Positions 35,958 through 44,193 of a DNA stretch of 64,000 bases are shown piece after piece. The stretch spans positions 2,037,501 to 2,101,500 of the forward strand of contig NZ_CP073586.1 in assembly GCF_022267555.1 (NCBI RefSeq), in the 5' to 3' direction. The first letter of the stretch is position 1. Each line of letters opens with the position of its first letter. The position numbers were made by a program, and so were the translations under genes. The notes below the pieces were generated by a model. It was given only the letters and a program-made list of their open reading frames with translations, did not search any database and was not told where the DNA came from. Origin of the DNA: Proteiniphilum propionicum (lineage in GTDB: Bacteria > Bacteroidota > Bacteroidia > Bacteroidales > Dysgonomonadaceae).

Positions 35958-36054
35958 CAGGTGGGAGAGATCAATGTTACGGCATGCCCCCCTAAGGTTT
36001 TGCCGAATTTATTGCATCGGAAGAGCAGGGGGGAGATCAATGTCCCGACATGCC
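35958..36054. repeat. Pair of imperfect direct repeats (about 30 bases) at the end of the GH92 gene
   Basis: Copy one (35958-35988) and copy two (36026-36054) share CAGG, GGGAGATCAATGT, CG-CATGCC with a two-base indel and a few changes. They are 68 bases apart. Copy two runs into the last codons of the GH92 gene, which ends at 36037, so the unusual C-terminal residues (CNSLGMSGH) are partly encoded by the repeat. This suggests insertion or duplication of a small intergenic element. Confidence 0.7.
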
Positions 36055-38298
36055 AAGGCTATTACAAGCCTTTTCTTTTGTATCCGTCATATCAAATTCA
36101 AGCGTTCCTCCGTTTTGGATTTCTTCATAGGTTATTTTAAAAGAGTTCAGCGGTTTCCCGTTTAATGTCACCGACCGGACATACTTGTTGCTGTCGGACA
36201 GATTTTTAGCTTTCATCATGAACGTTTTCTGATTTGGCAGAAGAAGTGTGATCTCATGAAATTGCGGAGCCCCGATTAGATATTCTCCTGAAGCCGGATC
36301 GACCGGGTAAAAGCCGATAGCAGAAAAGATATACCAGGCCGACATCTGTCCGCAGTCATCGTTCCCGCTTAGCCCTTCGCGTGTGGGAAGATAAAACCTG
36401 TCAAACACCTGCCGTATAATTTCCTGTGTTTTATAAGGATGTCCGGTATAATTGTAAAGATAGGCAATATGGTGGCTGGGCTCATTCCCATGCGCATACT
36501 GGCCTATCATGCCTGTTACATCATCGTGGAACCCTCCTCCAAGTGAGCGTATATCTAAAAAGAAAAGCGAATCGAGTTTTTTCTCAAAATATTCTTTGCT
36601 TCCCATCAGGTGTAACAGTGCCGGAATATCGTGTTGAATATGCCAGGTGTACTGCCATGCATTTCCTTCTGTATAATCACCTCCACTGGTTGAAGCATGT
36701 GATAATAAAAAAGAATCGAAAGGAGTACGCCACTCCCCGTTTGAATCTTTTCCCCTCATAAATTTTGTGGAAGGGTCAAAAAGGTTTTTAAAGTTATCTG
36801 AACGTTTTTTGAAAAAAGCCTCTTTTTCGTGGTCATTGACTAATGCGGCCATCAAAGCAGCACAATAATCATCGTAACAATGCTCCAATGTTCGCGATAC
36901 CGATTCTACCGGCAACAGGTCGAAAGGGTAATAGCCATATTTGTCATACATCTCCCAGTCGGATTTCGGATGAGGGGTGGTAAGCGACTGAAAAATGGCT
37001 TCTGCCGCAAGCTCTCTGTTTTCAGTAATGGTATTTTTCAGATATGCCTCGGCTACCACTGGTACTGCGTGATTTCCAATCATGCACCACGTTTCGTTCT
37101 GACCATATTCGTTGGTACATAAAACGCCCCTCTGGCGATATAGATCGAGCATCGACTGTACAAATCCGGCATTCTTGTCCGGATACATCAGCAGATAGAA
37201 AGGATGGGTTGCACGATATGTATCCCACAGGGAGAAGTTGGTATAACGTTCCTCACCGACCTCCATTAGTGTGCCGTCCGGTAGCCGGTAGCTTCCGTCC
37301 GTGTCAGTTATGATATTGGGCATCAACAAGGTATGGTACAGTGCGGTATAGAACGAAATTTTCTGTCCTTCATCCCGTGGAACCACTTTGATTCTGTGAA
37401 GATAGCTGTTCCAAATATCAGATGCTTCCGCTCTTACTCTCTCAAAATCCCATCCTGTCATTTCTTTCTCCATATTTCTTTCGGCACCATCGGTACTTAC
37501 CGTAGACAGCGAAACCTTTACCATGAGCTTAGAGTCTTCCTCCGTGTCGAAACGAAGGAAAAATTTTACGTTTTCCCCCTCTGCCTGTTTCTTTTCAGAG
37601 ATTATACCATCTGTAAAGGTGAAAACCTCCTTAACCGGTTTTGAAAAAACCGCATAAAAATACCAGGTATGATCGGAAACAAATCCGGTCGATCTCCTTT
37701 TTCCGATGACCGTTGTATCATTCAGCAAACGTAGAGATGATTCAACAGTCCGGTCATTGATCCCATGCTCCATGTCAATCACTAAAGCGGCCTTTTTCGA
37801 GGCAGGGTAGGTGTATCTATGGAACCCTGATCTCTCTGTTGCCGTTAACTCCACCTTGATCTGATGATCCTCCAAGAACACTTTGTAATAGCCGGGATTA
37901 GCCTCCTCGGAATCATGTGAAAAGGCAGAGCGATAACCGGTTGACGGGTCCTCTTTTTCACCTCGCGAAAAGGTCACATCCCCTGTTACCGGCATCAACA
38001 TGATGTCCCCCATATCGGGACAGCCTGTACCGCTCAGATGGGTGTGAGAAAAACCGATGATGGATGAATCGCCTGCATAGTATCCTGAGCAATGCTCCCA
38101 TTGGTCGGTTCCCGTATCCGGCCCCACCTGCACCATCCCAAAAGGCATTTGGGCAGCGGGGTGAGTATGTCCCACATATGATGTCCCGATAAACGGATTG
38201 GCATATTGTGTTAAATCGGTCTTTGTGTTGTGTGAACCCTGTTGTGAACAGGAGATGCACAACAGTATCAACGTAAAGGTAAGGATAGACTGTTTCAT
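36037..38298 (-). CDS. GH92 family exo-alpha-mannosidase, lipoprotein
   Basis: A 753-residue Ca2+-dependent GH92 enzyme, exported as a lipoprotein (LLCISC, Cys17). The N-terminal beta-sandwich opens with YANPFIGTSYVGHTHPAAQM and carries HCSGYYAGDSSIIGFSHTHL. The helical catalytic domain has GGDYTEGNAWQYTW with Glu544 as the expected general acid, then AHGNEPSHH and GNDDCGQMSAWYIFSAIGFY. All characterised GH92 enzymes I know of act on alpha-mannosides, but the linkage cannot be read. The last residues are altered by a repeat overlapping the stop codon. It follows GH43 after 105 bases and precedes the ROK gene by 176 bases. Confidence 0.95.
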   Translation of the reverse strand: MKQSILTFTLILLCISCSQQGSHNTKTDLTQYANPFIGTSYVGHTHPAAQMPFGMVQVGPDTGTDQWEHCSGYYAGDSSIIGFSHTHLSGTGCPDMGDIMLMPVTGDVTFSRGEKEDPSTGYRSAFSHDSEEANPGYYKVFLEDHQIKVELTATERSGFHRYTYPASKKAALVIDMEHGINDRTVESSLRLLNDTTVIGKRRSTGFVSDHTWYFYAVFSKPVKEVFTFTDGIISEKKQAEGENVKFFLRFDTEEDSKLMVKVSLSTVSTDGAERNMEKEMTGWDFERVRAEASDIWNSYLHRIKVVPRDEGQKISFYTALYHTLLMPNIITDTDGSYRLPDGTLMEVGEERYTNFSLWDTYRATHPFYLLMYPDKNAGFVQSMLDLYRQRGVLCTNEYGQNETWCMIGNHAVPVVAEAYLKNTITENRELAAEAIFQSLTTPHPKSDWEMYDKYGYYPFDLLPVESVSRTLEHCYDDYCAALMAALVNDHEKEAFFKKRSDNFKNLFDPSTKFMRGKDSNGEWRTPFDSFLLSHASTSGGDYTEGNAWQYTWHIQHDIPALLHLMGSKEYFEKKLDSLFFLDIRSLGGGFHDDVTGMIGQYAHGNEPSHHIAYLYNYTGHPYKTQEIIRQVFDRFYLPTREGLSGNDDCGQMSAWYIFSAIGFYPVDPASGEYLIGAPQFHEITLLLPNQKTFMMKAKNLSDSNKYVRSVTLNGKPLNSFKITYEEIQNGGTLEFDMTDTKEKACNSLGMSGH

Positions 38299-38403
38299 AT
38301 GAAATTAATTTACATTAGGATAAGTCCACTGGATAGAATAGTCCATAGGCATCTTGCTGATGAGTAACAGGTTAAGCGGGACTCTTACAGCGTTAATTCT
38401 GTA

Positions 38404-39417
38404 TCATTCCAGTTTGTTGCCCAGAGATATACGACCGTTCAGATCAATCAGTTCATAAATGACGGCACGCTCCATATCGCCCGAGTTGGGAGAATGGAAA
38501 GCTATCCGCAGTACACCTTCAAGATCTTCAAATATCATTGCATGTCCACCGCTGAAATTGTTAAGTGTCTCCTCTTCGTGTACCCACGGGCCTTCTATCT
38601 TTCCTGACTGGGAGCGTGCCACGCCGATGGCATAGTGATTATTTTTGCTTGTCCCCGACCAAATCATCAGTAAATCATTGTTTTTGGCCCTGTAAAGGAA
38701 AGGAGCGTCAGTTACATATGCACCTTCGGCGTTGATCGCTTTTGTCCAGGGCGCTTCACTGGCCGAAAAGAGGGTGATGGGATCCCCGGTGGTCGCGGTG
38801 AGATCTTTTGTTACTTTTTGTGCCAGGATACGCCCATCGGTCACCTGTAACCATTCGTGGCAATATACGATCCATGGCTGCCCCTCTTCATCGACCCATA
38901 AAGCAGCATCAAGAGCCATCTTGTCTATAGGTGTAATCGGTCCATTGACGAGGGGGATAAAATTTTTATCGGGTGTAGCGGATGTCAACACCGATGTACC
39001 CCGATGTCCTTCCCTGTTGCTGAAAGTGACAAACAGATAGTACTTTCCGTTATATTCATATTCGTCAGGTGCCCAATAATCTTTTACACCCCAAAAATTA
39101 GCGGAAGCGGTAAAGCTGTAACCCTCATTTTTCCAGTTTATTAGATCTTTGCTCGACAGGCATTGCAGATTTTTATATGTATATGGATTATAGTGGAGGA
39201 AGTAGGTCTTTGTTTTGTGATCTACAAAGATAAAAGGGTCTCTTATTTTTATGGAGTTTAATTTGACAGGGTATTCTTTATTATCTTCATCCTTCTGATT
39301 TTCCTGAGGGTTATTCTCATCATTGCACCCAGTACAGGAGAAAATTAATCCCGATAACAGGATGAAAACGAATAAAATGCTGTTGTGTCTGAAATTCATA
39401 CTATTAAAATTATTCAT
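38404..39417 (-). CDS. GH43 family glycosidase, lipoprotein
   Basis: A 337-residue five-bladed beta-propeller enzyme. The three GH43 carboxylates are visible: Asp60 in KIRDPFIF (base), Asp170 in LDAALWVDEEG (pKa modulator) and Glu231 in NAEGAYVTDAPF (acid). The lipobox is around Cys28 (LIFSC). GH43 enzymes are usually alpha-L-arabinofuranosidases, beta-xylosidases or exo-galactanases; which one cannot be decided, and no accessory domain is attached. The ATG at 39417 overlaps the DUF4832 stop by eight bases. An internal ATG at 39399 (MNFRHNS) gives a more compact signal peptide and may be the true start. Confidence 0.88.
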   Translation of the reverse strand: MNNFNSMNFRHNSILFVFILLSGLIFSCTGCNDENNPQENQKDEDNKEYPVKLNSIKIRDPFIFVDHKTKTYFLHYNPYTYKNLQCLSSKDLINWKNEGYSFTASANFWGVKDYWAPDEYEYNGKYYLFVTFSNREGHRGTSVLTSATPDKNFIPLVNGPITPIDKMALDAALWVDEEGQPWIVYCHEWLQVTDGRILAQKVTKDLTATTGDPITLFSASEAPWTKAINAEGAYVTDAPFLYRAKNNDLLMIWSGTSKNNHYAIGVARSQSGKIEGPWVHEEETLNNFSGGHAMIFEDLEGVLRIAFHSPNSGDMERAVIYELIDLNGRISLGNKLE

Positions 39418-40891
39418 ATAATGTTATTTTACCTATTTTGTAGCGTTTTTTTCCGTCATCATTGTGATAGGGCAGTTCCAGTTCTGGGGTTCCGTCGAGT
39501 TTACCTACCGAGATATAGACATCATATACACCCGGCTTACAGGTCCTGAAAAATGGCCCTTTCGGATCATCCATCTGTTTGGCAACAATAAATCCGGAAG
39601 TGATTTTGCAGACAGGGGCCTTGCCTTCTTCTGCAGGGGGCATTGATTTTACATTAAAATCAGATTCAACCATAACCGATACAATACCCCCTTTATCGTC
39701 TTTTAATGTTAAGCATGGATAGCCGCCAGGGTAACAGGGTGCTACTCCTTTGTTTTGCCAGTTCCATTGCAACAGGAACAGTTCATTTTTTTTAATTTTT
39801 TTTGGATAAGCAATCGACTGTGCATGAATGCGATATCCCATTCGCCTGTTGATTTTATCAATTACATCACGGTTTTCTTCAAGAAGAAGCCTTGGCCATG
39901 TATGTATCGACATATAAGAAGCATGGTAATCTTCAATAGACTGCAGAAGCAGGTCTTTATTCCAGCTACCTCTCTTTTTTGACCCTTCGTAATGTTCGTG
40001 CTCCAGGATCACTGGCATTGTTGGCCAGAAAAGCTGGGCCATTTCACTGTGAAACCACTGTCTTGGAGCTTTTTGCACTAAAATACTGTCGTCACGCATC
40101 GTTACTCCTCTTGAAAAGGCATAATCAGAGATAGCGAAACGGCTGCCCGGTTCAGAGTCCCCCACAAAATCATCGGAGATACACAATCTGGTTTTTTTAA
40201 AGTGCTTGCAATAGATATCGATAATCTTTTTTTTGGTTTCGATATCCCATGTTTTACCATGCACCGGCGAGGTGATGACTGTATGGCCTTCTCCCCACAT
40301 GCCAAAATGGCCGATATCGACAAATGCGATATTGGGATTGCCGTCGTAGCGTTCGGCCATCACCCGTACAAATTCATCTACCTTCTCGAGAAAAACAGGA
40401 TCGGAATAGTCCGGCTCAAAGTAATCGTATGCACGATACTTTTTTGCTCCGGCATCGAAGACATATTGGGGGGTAGCCTGAGTCATCCAGTTTTCCGTAG
40501 CCGTAATGCGTATAGCCACCTTCTTACCCTTATCTGTCCAGCGTTGTGCAGGTGTATCCAGAATCTCCCAGGTGTATCTGTCTTCTTCGGGTTGAACAGC
40601 TACCCAGGGCACCCGGAGATAAACAGTACTGACGCCGGGGAAGTCATCCAATGTATCCCATGCCTCCAGTTTTGATCCGTAGTTAGCCAAGACATTGGAG
40701 TAGAAATGCATGGTCCAACCCATATCCGGATTGATTAATGCACCTCCATGATCTTTCGGATAAACGGTGTGCATCTCCCTGGTTTTGAGTAGGTCCTGAG
40801 CCATCACCTGACTGTTGAAAGAGAGCACGAAAAGTAAAAATGAAATAATTAGTAAGTCGTTTTTATATTGTGCAGTATTTGTCATATTCAA
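39410..40891 (-). CDS. DUF4832-type putative glycoside hydrolase, secreted
   Basis: A 493-residue exported protein (signal peptide LLIISFLLFVLSFNSQVMA) that looks like a TIM-barrel glycosidase with a C-terminal beta-sandwich. Barrel-like segments include NPDMGWTMHFYSN, STVYLRVPWVAVQPEEDRYTW, VAIRITATENW and FVDIGHFGMWGEGH, where the Glu of MWGEGH is a candidate acid. The C-terminal part (NELFLLQWNWQNKGVAPCYPG) matches DUF4832-like sandwiches. The catalytic activity of this family is not known to me. Its position between the esterase and GH43 genes, with translational overlap to the latter, makes a glycan backbone or side-chain cleavage role likely. Confidence 0.78.
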   Translation of the reverse strand: MNMTNTAQYKNDLLIISFLLFVLSFNSQVMAQDLLKTREMHTVYPKDHGGALINPDMGWTMHFYSNVLANYGSKLEAWDTLDDFPGVSTVYLRVPWVAVQPEEDRYTWEILDTPAQRWTDKGKKVAIRITATENWMTQATPQYVFDAGAKKYRAYDYFEPDYSDPVFLEKVDEFVRVMAERYDGNPNIAFVDIGHFGMWGEGHTVITSPVHGKTWDIETKKKIIDIYCKHFKKTRLCISDDFVGDSEPGSRFAISDYAFSRGVTMRDDSILVQKAPRQWFHSEMAQLFWPTMPVILEHEHYEGSKKRGSWNKDLLLQSIEDYHASYMSIHTWPRLLLEENRDVIDKINRRMGYRIHAQSIAYPKKIKKNELFLLQWNWQNKGVAPCYPGGYPCLTLKDDKGGIVSVMVESDFNVKSMPPAEEGKAPVCKITSGFIVAKQMDDPKGPFFRTCKPGVYDVYISVGKLDGTPELELPYHNDDGKKRYKIGKITLYE

Positions 40892-40983
40892 TCAATTAAA
40901 CAATATTGTACGGGTTGATTAGCACTCCCGGAACCGGAGTATAACTCTCTTCCGGAACAGCTTACAGAGAGGCTAAAACGAGG

Positions 40984-42399
40984 TTACTTATCGCTTCTGA
41001 ATGAGCCGGCGGGTAAGCCATAGGCATTATACAGGGATCCTTTCACATAGTTTCGAAACCCATATCTGACATACCGTGGCCTTTCAACCTCTATTGAAGA
41101 GACTTCAATCTTATTCCAAAAATTGGTAACTACAGCTTTTGCCGGGAAGAATTTTTTATCTTCTCCTGCTACTTCAAAGCCTTCCAGCTCTACAAACATA
41201 GGGTAGAGCCCGTGTTCTGCATTTTTGAAGCTCACTATCAGTTTATCTTCCTTTATTTCAATATCACTCATGACAGGTCCGTCGCAAGGGATATTTTCAT
41301 AATTGTAGGCTTTGTTTAAAGCCTGGTAAGCTAAACGTTTGCCAACTATTTCTTTTTTGGCAGGATGTATGCACTGTAACTCGCCTGCATCAAGTGTCAC
41401 TGCCATGCCTGTATTGGGTACTGCATCAAGACACTTCATTTGCGCTTCCCGCAAGTAAGCACTCTCTCTCTTCATGGGATCATCATACTGGAAGGGTGCG
41501 ATCTGAACAAAGTAGAAAGGTAGTTCTTCACCCCCGCCAAAAAGATCTCTCCATTCTGATACAAGATCTGTAAAGAGAGATGTATAGTGCTGATAGACAG
41601 GGATATTGCTCTCGCCTTGATACCATATAAAACCCTTTACAGAGTAATTCACAACAGGCAACAGCATGCCATTGTAGAGCAGTGTCGGAATTTGTTGAGG
41701 CACTTGTGGATGGATCTCAATATTGGAGAGGTCAATATGGTCGTACTTTTTTAAATTTTCTTTACTCATCCATGTTTCTATTGATGAGCCTCCCCAGCTG
41801 AAATGCACAATCCCGATCGGAATTTTCAGTACATCCTGTAATGTTTTTGCAAAAAAATATCCAATAGCGCTAAAATCACCGGTAGTTGATACCGATGCCT
41901 GTTCCCACTGTCCGGCAACATCCTCCTGAGGTGTGAGCGCAGGAGTTTGTTTTGCAGTATACATATGTATAGAGGGGTAGCTTTGTGATTCGATAATTGC
42001 ATCGATAGAGTTTTCCACCGGCTGGCCGGTGAAGCCTTTAACAGGCATCTCCGTGTTCGATTGTCCTGAACAGATCCATACATCTCCCAGAAAGATGTTT
42101 TGCAATACTTTCTTTTCTTTCTTCGACTCGATGGTCATGTTGTAGGGACCACCGGCTTCGGTGGTCTCTACAAACAATTCCCATTTTCCTTCTTTGTCGA
42201 CTGATACTTTATACTCTTTCCCATTCCAGCCGGTTGTAATCTTTAATAAGCTGCCGGTGTCTGTTTTGCCCCATATACGGGCCTGGGAATTACGTTGAAG
42301 CACCATATTGTCACTGATTATCGATGGCAGGTGTATATCAGCGTAAATAAATGATAGTGAGCCTGTAATCAATAAAACCAAAAGGATTGTCTTTTTCAT
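40984..42399 (-). CDS. Sialate O-acetylesterase-like SGNH enzyme, secreted
   Basis: A 471-residue exported esterase of the sialate 9-O-acetylesterase family. After a signal peptide (ILLVLLITGSLSFIYA) and a beta-sandwich domain comes the SGNH core: Ser114 in CSGQSNTEMP, WYQGESN at 259-265 and His345 in IHPAKK. The Asp usually three residues before the His is replaced by a GELQC stretch, with Asp337 (LDAGE) eight residues before. Despite the name, many members remove acetyl groups from plant or microbial polysaccharides; no sialidase is present here, so deacetylation of the rhamnose-containing glycan is more likely. It begins 22 bases after a SusD gene. Confidence 0.9.
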   Translation of the reverse strand: MKKTILLVLLITGSLSFIYADIHLPSIISDNMVLQRNSQARIWGKTDTGSLLKITTGWNGKEYKVSVDKEGKWELFVETTEAGGPYNMTIESKKEKKVLQNIFLGDVWICSGQSNTEMPVKGFTGQPVENSIDAIIESQSYPSIHMYTAKQTPALTPQEDVAGQWEQASVSTTGDFSAIGYFFAKTLQDVLKIPIGIVHFSWGGSSIETWMSKENLKKYDHIDLSNIEIHPQVPQQIPTLLYNGMLLPVVNYSVKGFIWYQGESNIPVYQHYTSLFTDLVSEWRDLFGGGEELPFYFVQIAPFQYDDPMKRESAYLREAQMKCLDAVPNTGMAVTLDAGELQCIHPAKKEIVGKRLAYQALNKAYNYENIPCDGPVMSDIEIKEDKLIVSFKNAEHGLYPMFVELEGFEVAGEDKKFFPAKAVVTNFWNKIEVSSIEVERPRYVRYGFRNYVKGSLYNAYGLPAGSFRSDK

Positions 42400-42421
42400 T
42401 TTTATACGTTTTTTTATTCAA

Positions 42422-44182
42422 TTAGTTCCATCCGGGATTTTGAAAATCTATACCAGTCAGATTTTTCAGCCTGATCACCTCATCGCCAGGTATAGGAAAC
42501 ACCAAATGGCGTTCGTTGTTGGCTACCCGTTCATTATCAACTACAAAGCGGGTATATACCGGTTTCTGGTTGACCATTTCACACGACATGCCTGTTACTA
42601 CACGATCGGTTTTGTCCAGGATATTCCAACGTCGAACATCGAAGAAGCGGTGCTCTTCAAAAGCCAGTTCAACACGTCGTTCGTTACGGACACGCTCCCT
42701 GAACTCATCTTTGCTGATACCCAGGGGAATTGCCTTCATATTCACACGGCTTCTTACCTGGTTGACCAGGTTTATTGCTTCTACAGGAGCTGTGCCTGAT
42801 GCAGATGCTTCATTTATTGCCTCTGCTGCATTTAAGTAGAGTTCAGCTAAACGAAATAGTTTAAAATAACCATCTTTATTTGTATTCTTGTTTGAATCAA
42901 AATGCGAATATTTTCTTAGATAGTAACCTGTTCGAGTGTGCATTGAACTGTTTGATTTCAATTCGCAATTACCTCCCGGATATGTCCATACGAAGCTGTT
43001 GGGATTGTTCAGATTAAATCGTGAACCATTATAGTAGATAGAAGCCTTCAGACGAGGGTCTCTGTTTTCGTACGGTTTGCCTTCATCATATAGGGTCGCT
43101 TCGGGATTGATGATGGGGTGTAAATGATCCTCATCGGAATATCCTAAGATTGGACGTACACCGTCAATTGTTTCGTAAGAGTCAATCAACTCCTGAGAAG
43201 GGCTGATCCCTGCTTTTTCCATTCCGTTCACGACTGGCAAACCGTGGTATTTGAAAATCTGCAAGCGTCCGCCGGTCTGGTATATCGTCTCTCTGTCACT
43301 TCCGCCGTTCACTTCCATGGGAGTATAAAAGTACACGTCGTATGCTGAGTGTCCGAACTGTGCTCCGGGGTAGCTGCGGAACAGTGAATAGCCTTTTGAA
43401 GTACATGCATTCAACGACTCTTTGGTTATCCTGGCTGCATCTTCCCAGGTAATGGTACCGTCGTTCCATTTTGGGCTGGCTGCATATAGAGCTGCCTGCG
43501 AGCGGACAGCGTGAACAACAGCTTTGGAGAGGCGGCCTCTGTCGTTTTCAACATTACCCGGGCGCCAGGTCAATTCCTGGTCGGATGCTTTAAGTGCTTC
43601 ATTGCAATCACTGATGATCTGTTTAGCACATTCGGCAAACGAATTTTTCTTCAGCACTGAATAGTCAAACTCCTTGGATGAAGGTTCCAGAATAATTGGA
43701 ACCCCGCCTTGCCTTTTGATCAATTGAAGATAGTAGAAAGCTCTTAAAGCATACGCCTGGGCTCTCCAGCTGTTACGGTCTATTGTGCTGCTTATGACCG
43801 CATCATCGATATTGCTTAAAAACACGTTGCAGTAATTGATTGCTGTCCAGTAATGATTCCATGTTACATAGCCGTTTTCAATAGGATTGTAATACGGGGT
43901 CAACTGGCCTGTAAACCATTTTGAAGCGCTGCCGTGAAGCACATCGTTAGTGTCATAACTCTCATCGCTAAATGCTGCCAATAAAGTAGCTCCCGGGTAC
44001 TCGGTACCATAAGGCCGTATATATGCATAACAACGGTTCAGATAAGCAGCTGTTTTCTTATCGTTCTGGAAGATCTCTTCAAAAGATATTCTCCCATCTT
44101 CAAATCGTTCGATATCTACGCATGATGAAGCACCAAACAACAGACATCCGGATAGTAATATAGTTGTAATTTTAGATCTCAT
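42422..44182 (-). CDS. SusD/RagB-like glycan-binding lipoprotein (second pair)
   Basis: A 586-residue surface lipoprotein (FGASSC, Cys21) that covers the SusC transporter and binds the glycan. The N-terminal FEDGRISFEEIFQNDKKTAAYLNRCY, the tetratricopeptide-type helices (WRAQAYALRAFYYLQLIKRQGGVP) and the C-terminal region (NERRVELAFEEHRFFDVRRW and FPIPGDEV) are classical. It ends with GIDFQNPGWN. It directly follows its SusC partner (11 bases) and is paralogous to the SusD at 47325-49133, although clearly different in sequence, so the two pairs probably bind different fragments. Confidence 0.96.
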   Translation of the reverse strand: MRSKITTILLSGCLLFGASSCVDIERFEDGRISFEEIFQNDKKTAAYLNRCYAYIRPYGTEYPGATLLAAFSDESYDTNDVLHGSASKWFTGQLTPYYNPIENGYVTWNHYWTAINYCNVFLSNIDDAVISSTIDRNSWRAQAYALRAFYYLQLIKRQGGVPIILEPSSKEFDYSVLKKNSFAECAKQIISDCNEALKASDQELTWRPGNVENDRGRLSKAVVHAVRSQAALYAASPKWNDGTITWEDAARITKESLNACTSKGYSLFRSYPGAQFGHSAYDVYFYTPMEVNGGSDRETIYQTGGRLQIFKYHGLPVVNGMEKAGISPSQELIDSYETIDGVRPILGYSDEDHLHPIINPEATLYDEGKPYENRDPRLKASIYYNGSRFNLNNPNSFVWTYPGGNCELKSNSSMHTRTGYYLRKYSHFDSNKNTNKDGYFKLFRLAELYLNAAEAINEASASGTAPVEAINLVNQVRSRVNMKAIPLGISKDEFRERVRNERRVELAFEEHRFFDVRRWNILDKTDRVVTGMSCEMVNQKPVYTRFVVDNERVANNERHLVFPIPGDEVIRLKNLTGIDFQNPGWN

Positions 44183-44193
44183 ACTATTTAATT

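Noticed and set aside
35943-36140. Plus-strand open frame with GEINV repeated
   Set aside because: It arises from the imperfect direct repeats and the antisense of the GH92 3' end.
40202-40675. 157-codon plus-strand open frame
   Set aside because: Antisense to the DUF4832 gene; composition is that of a shadow frame.
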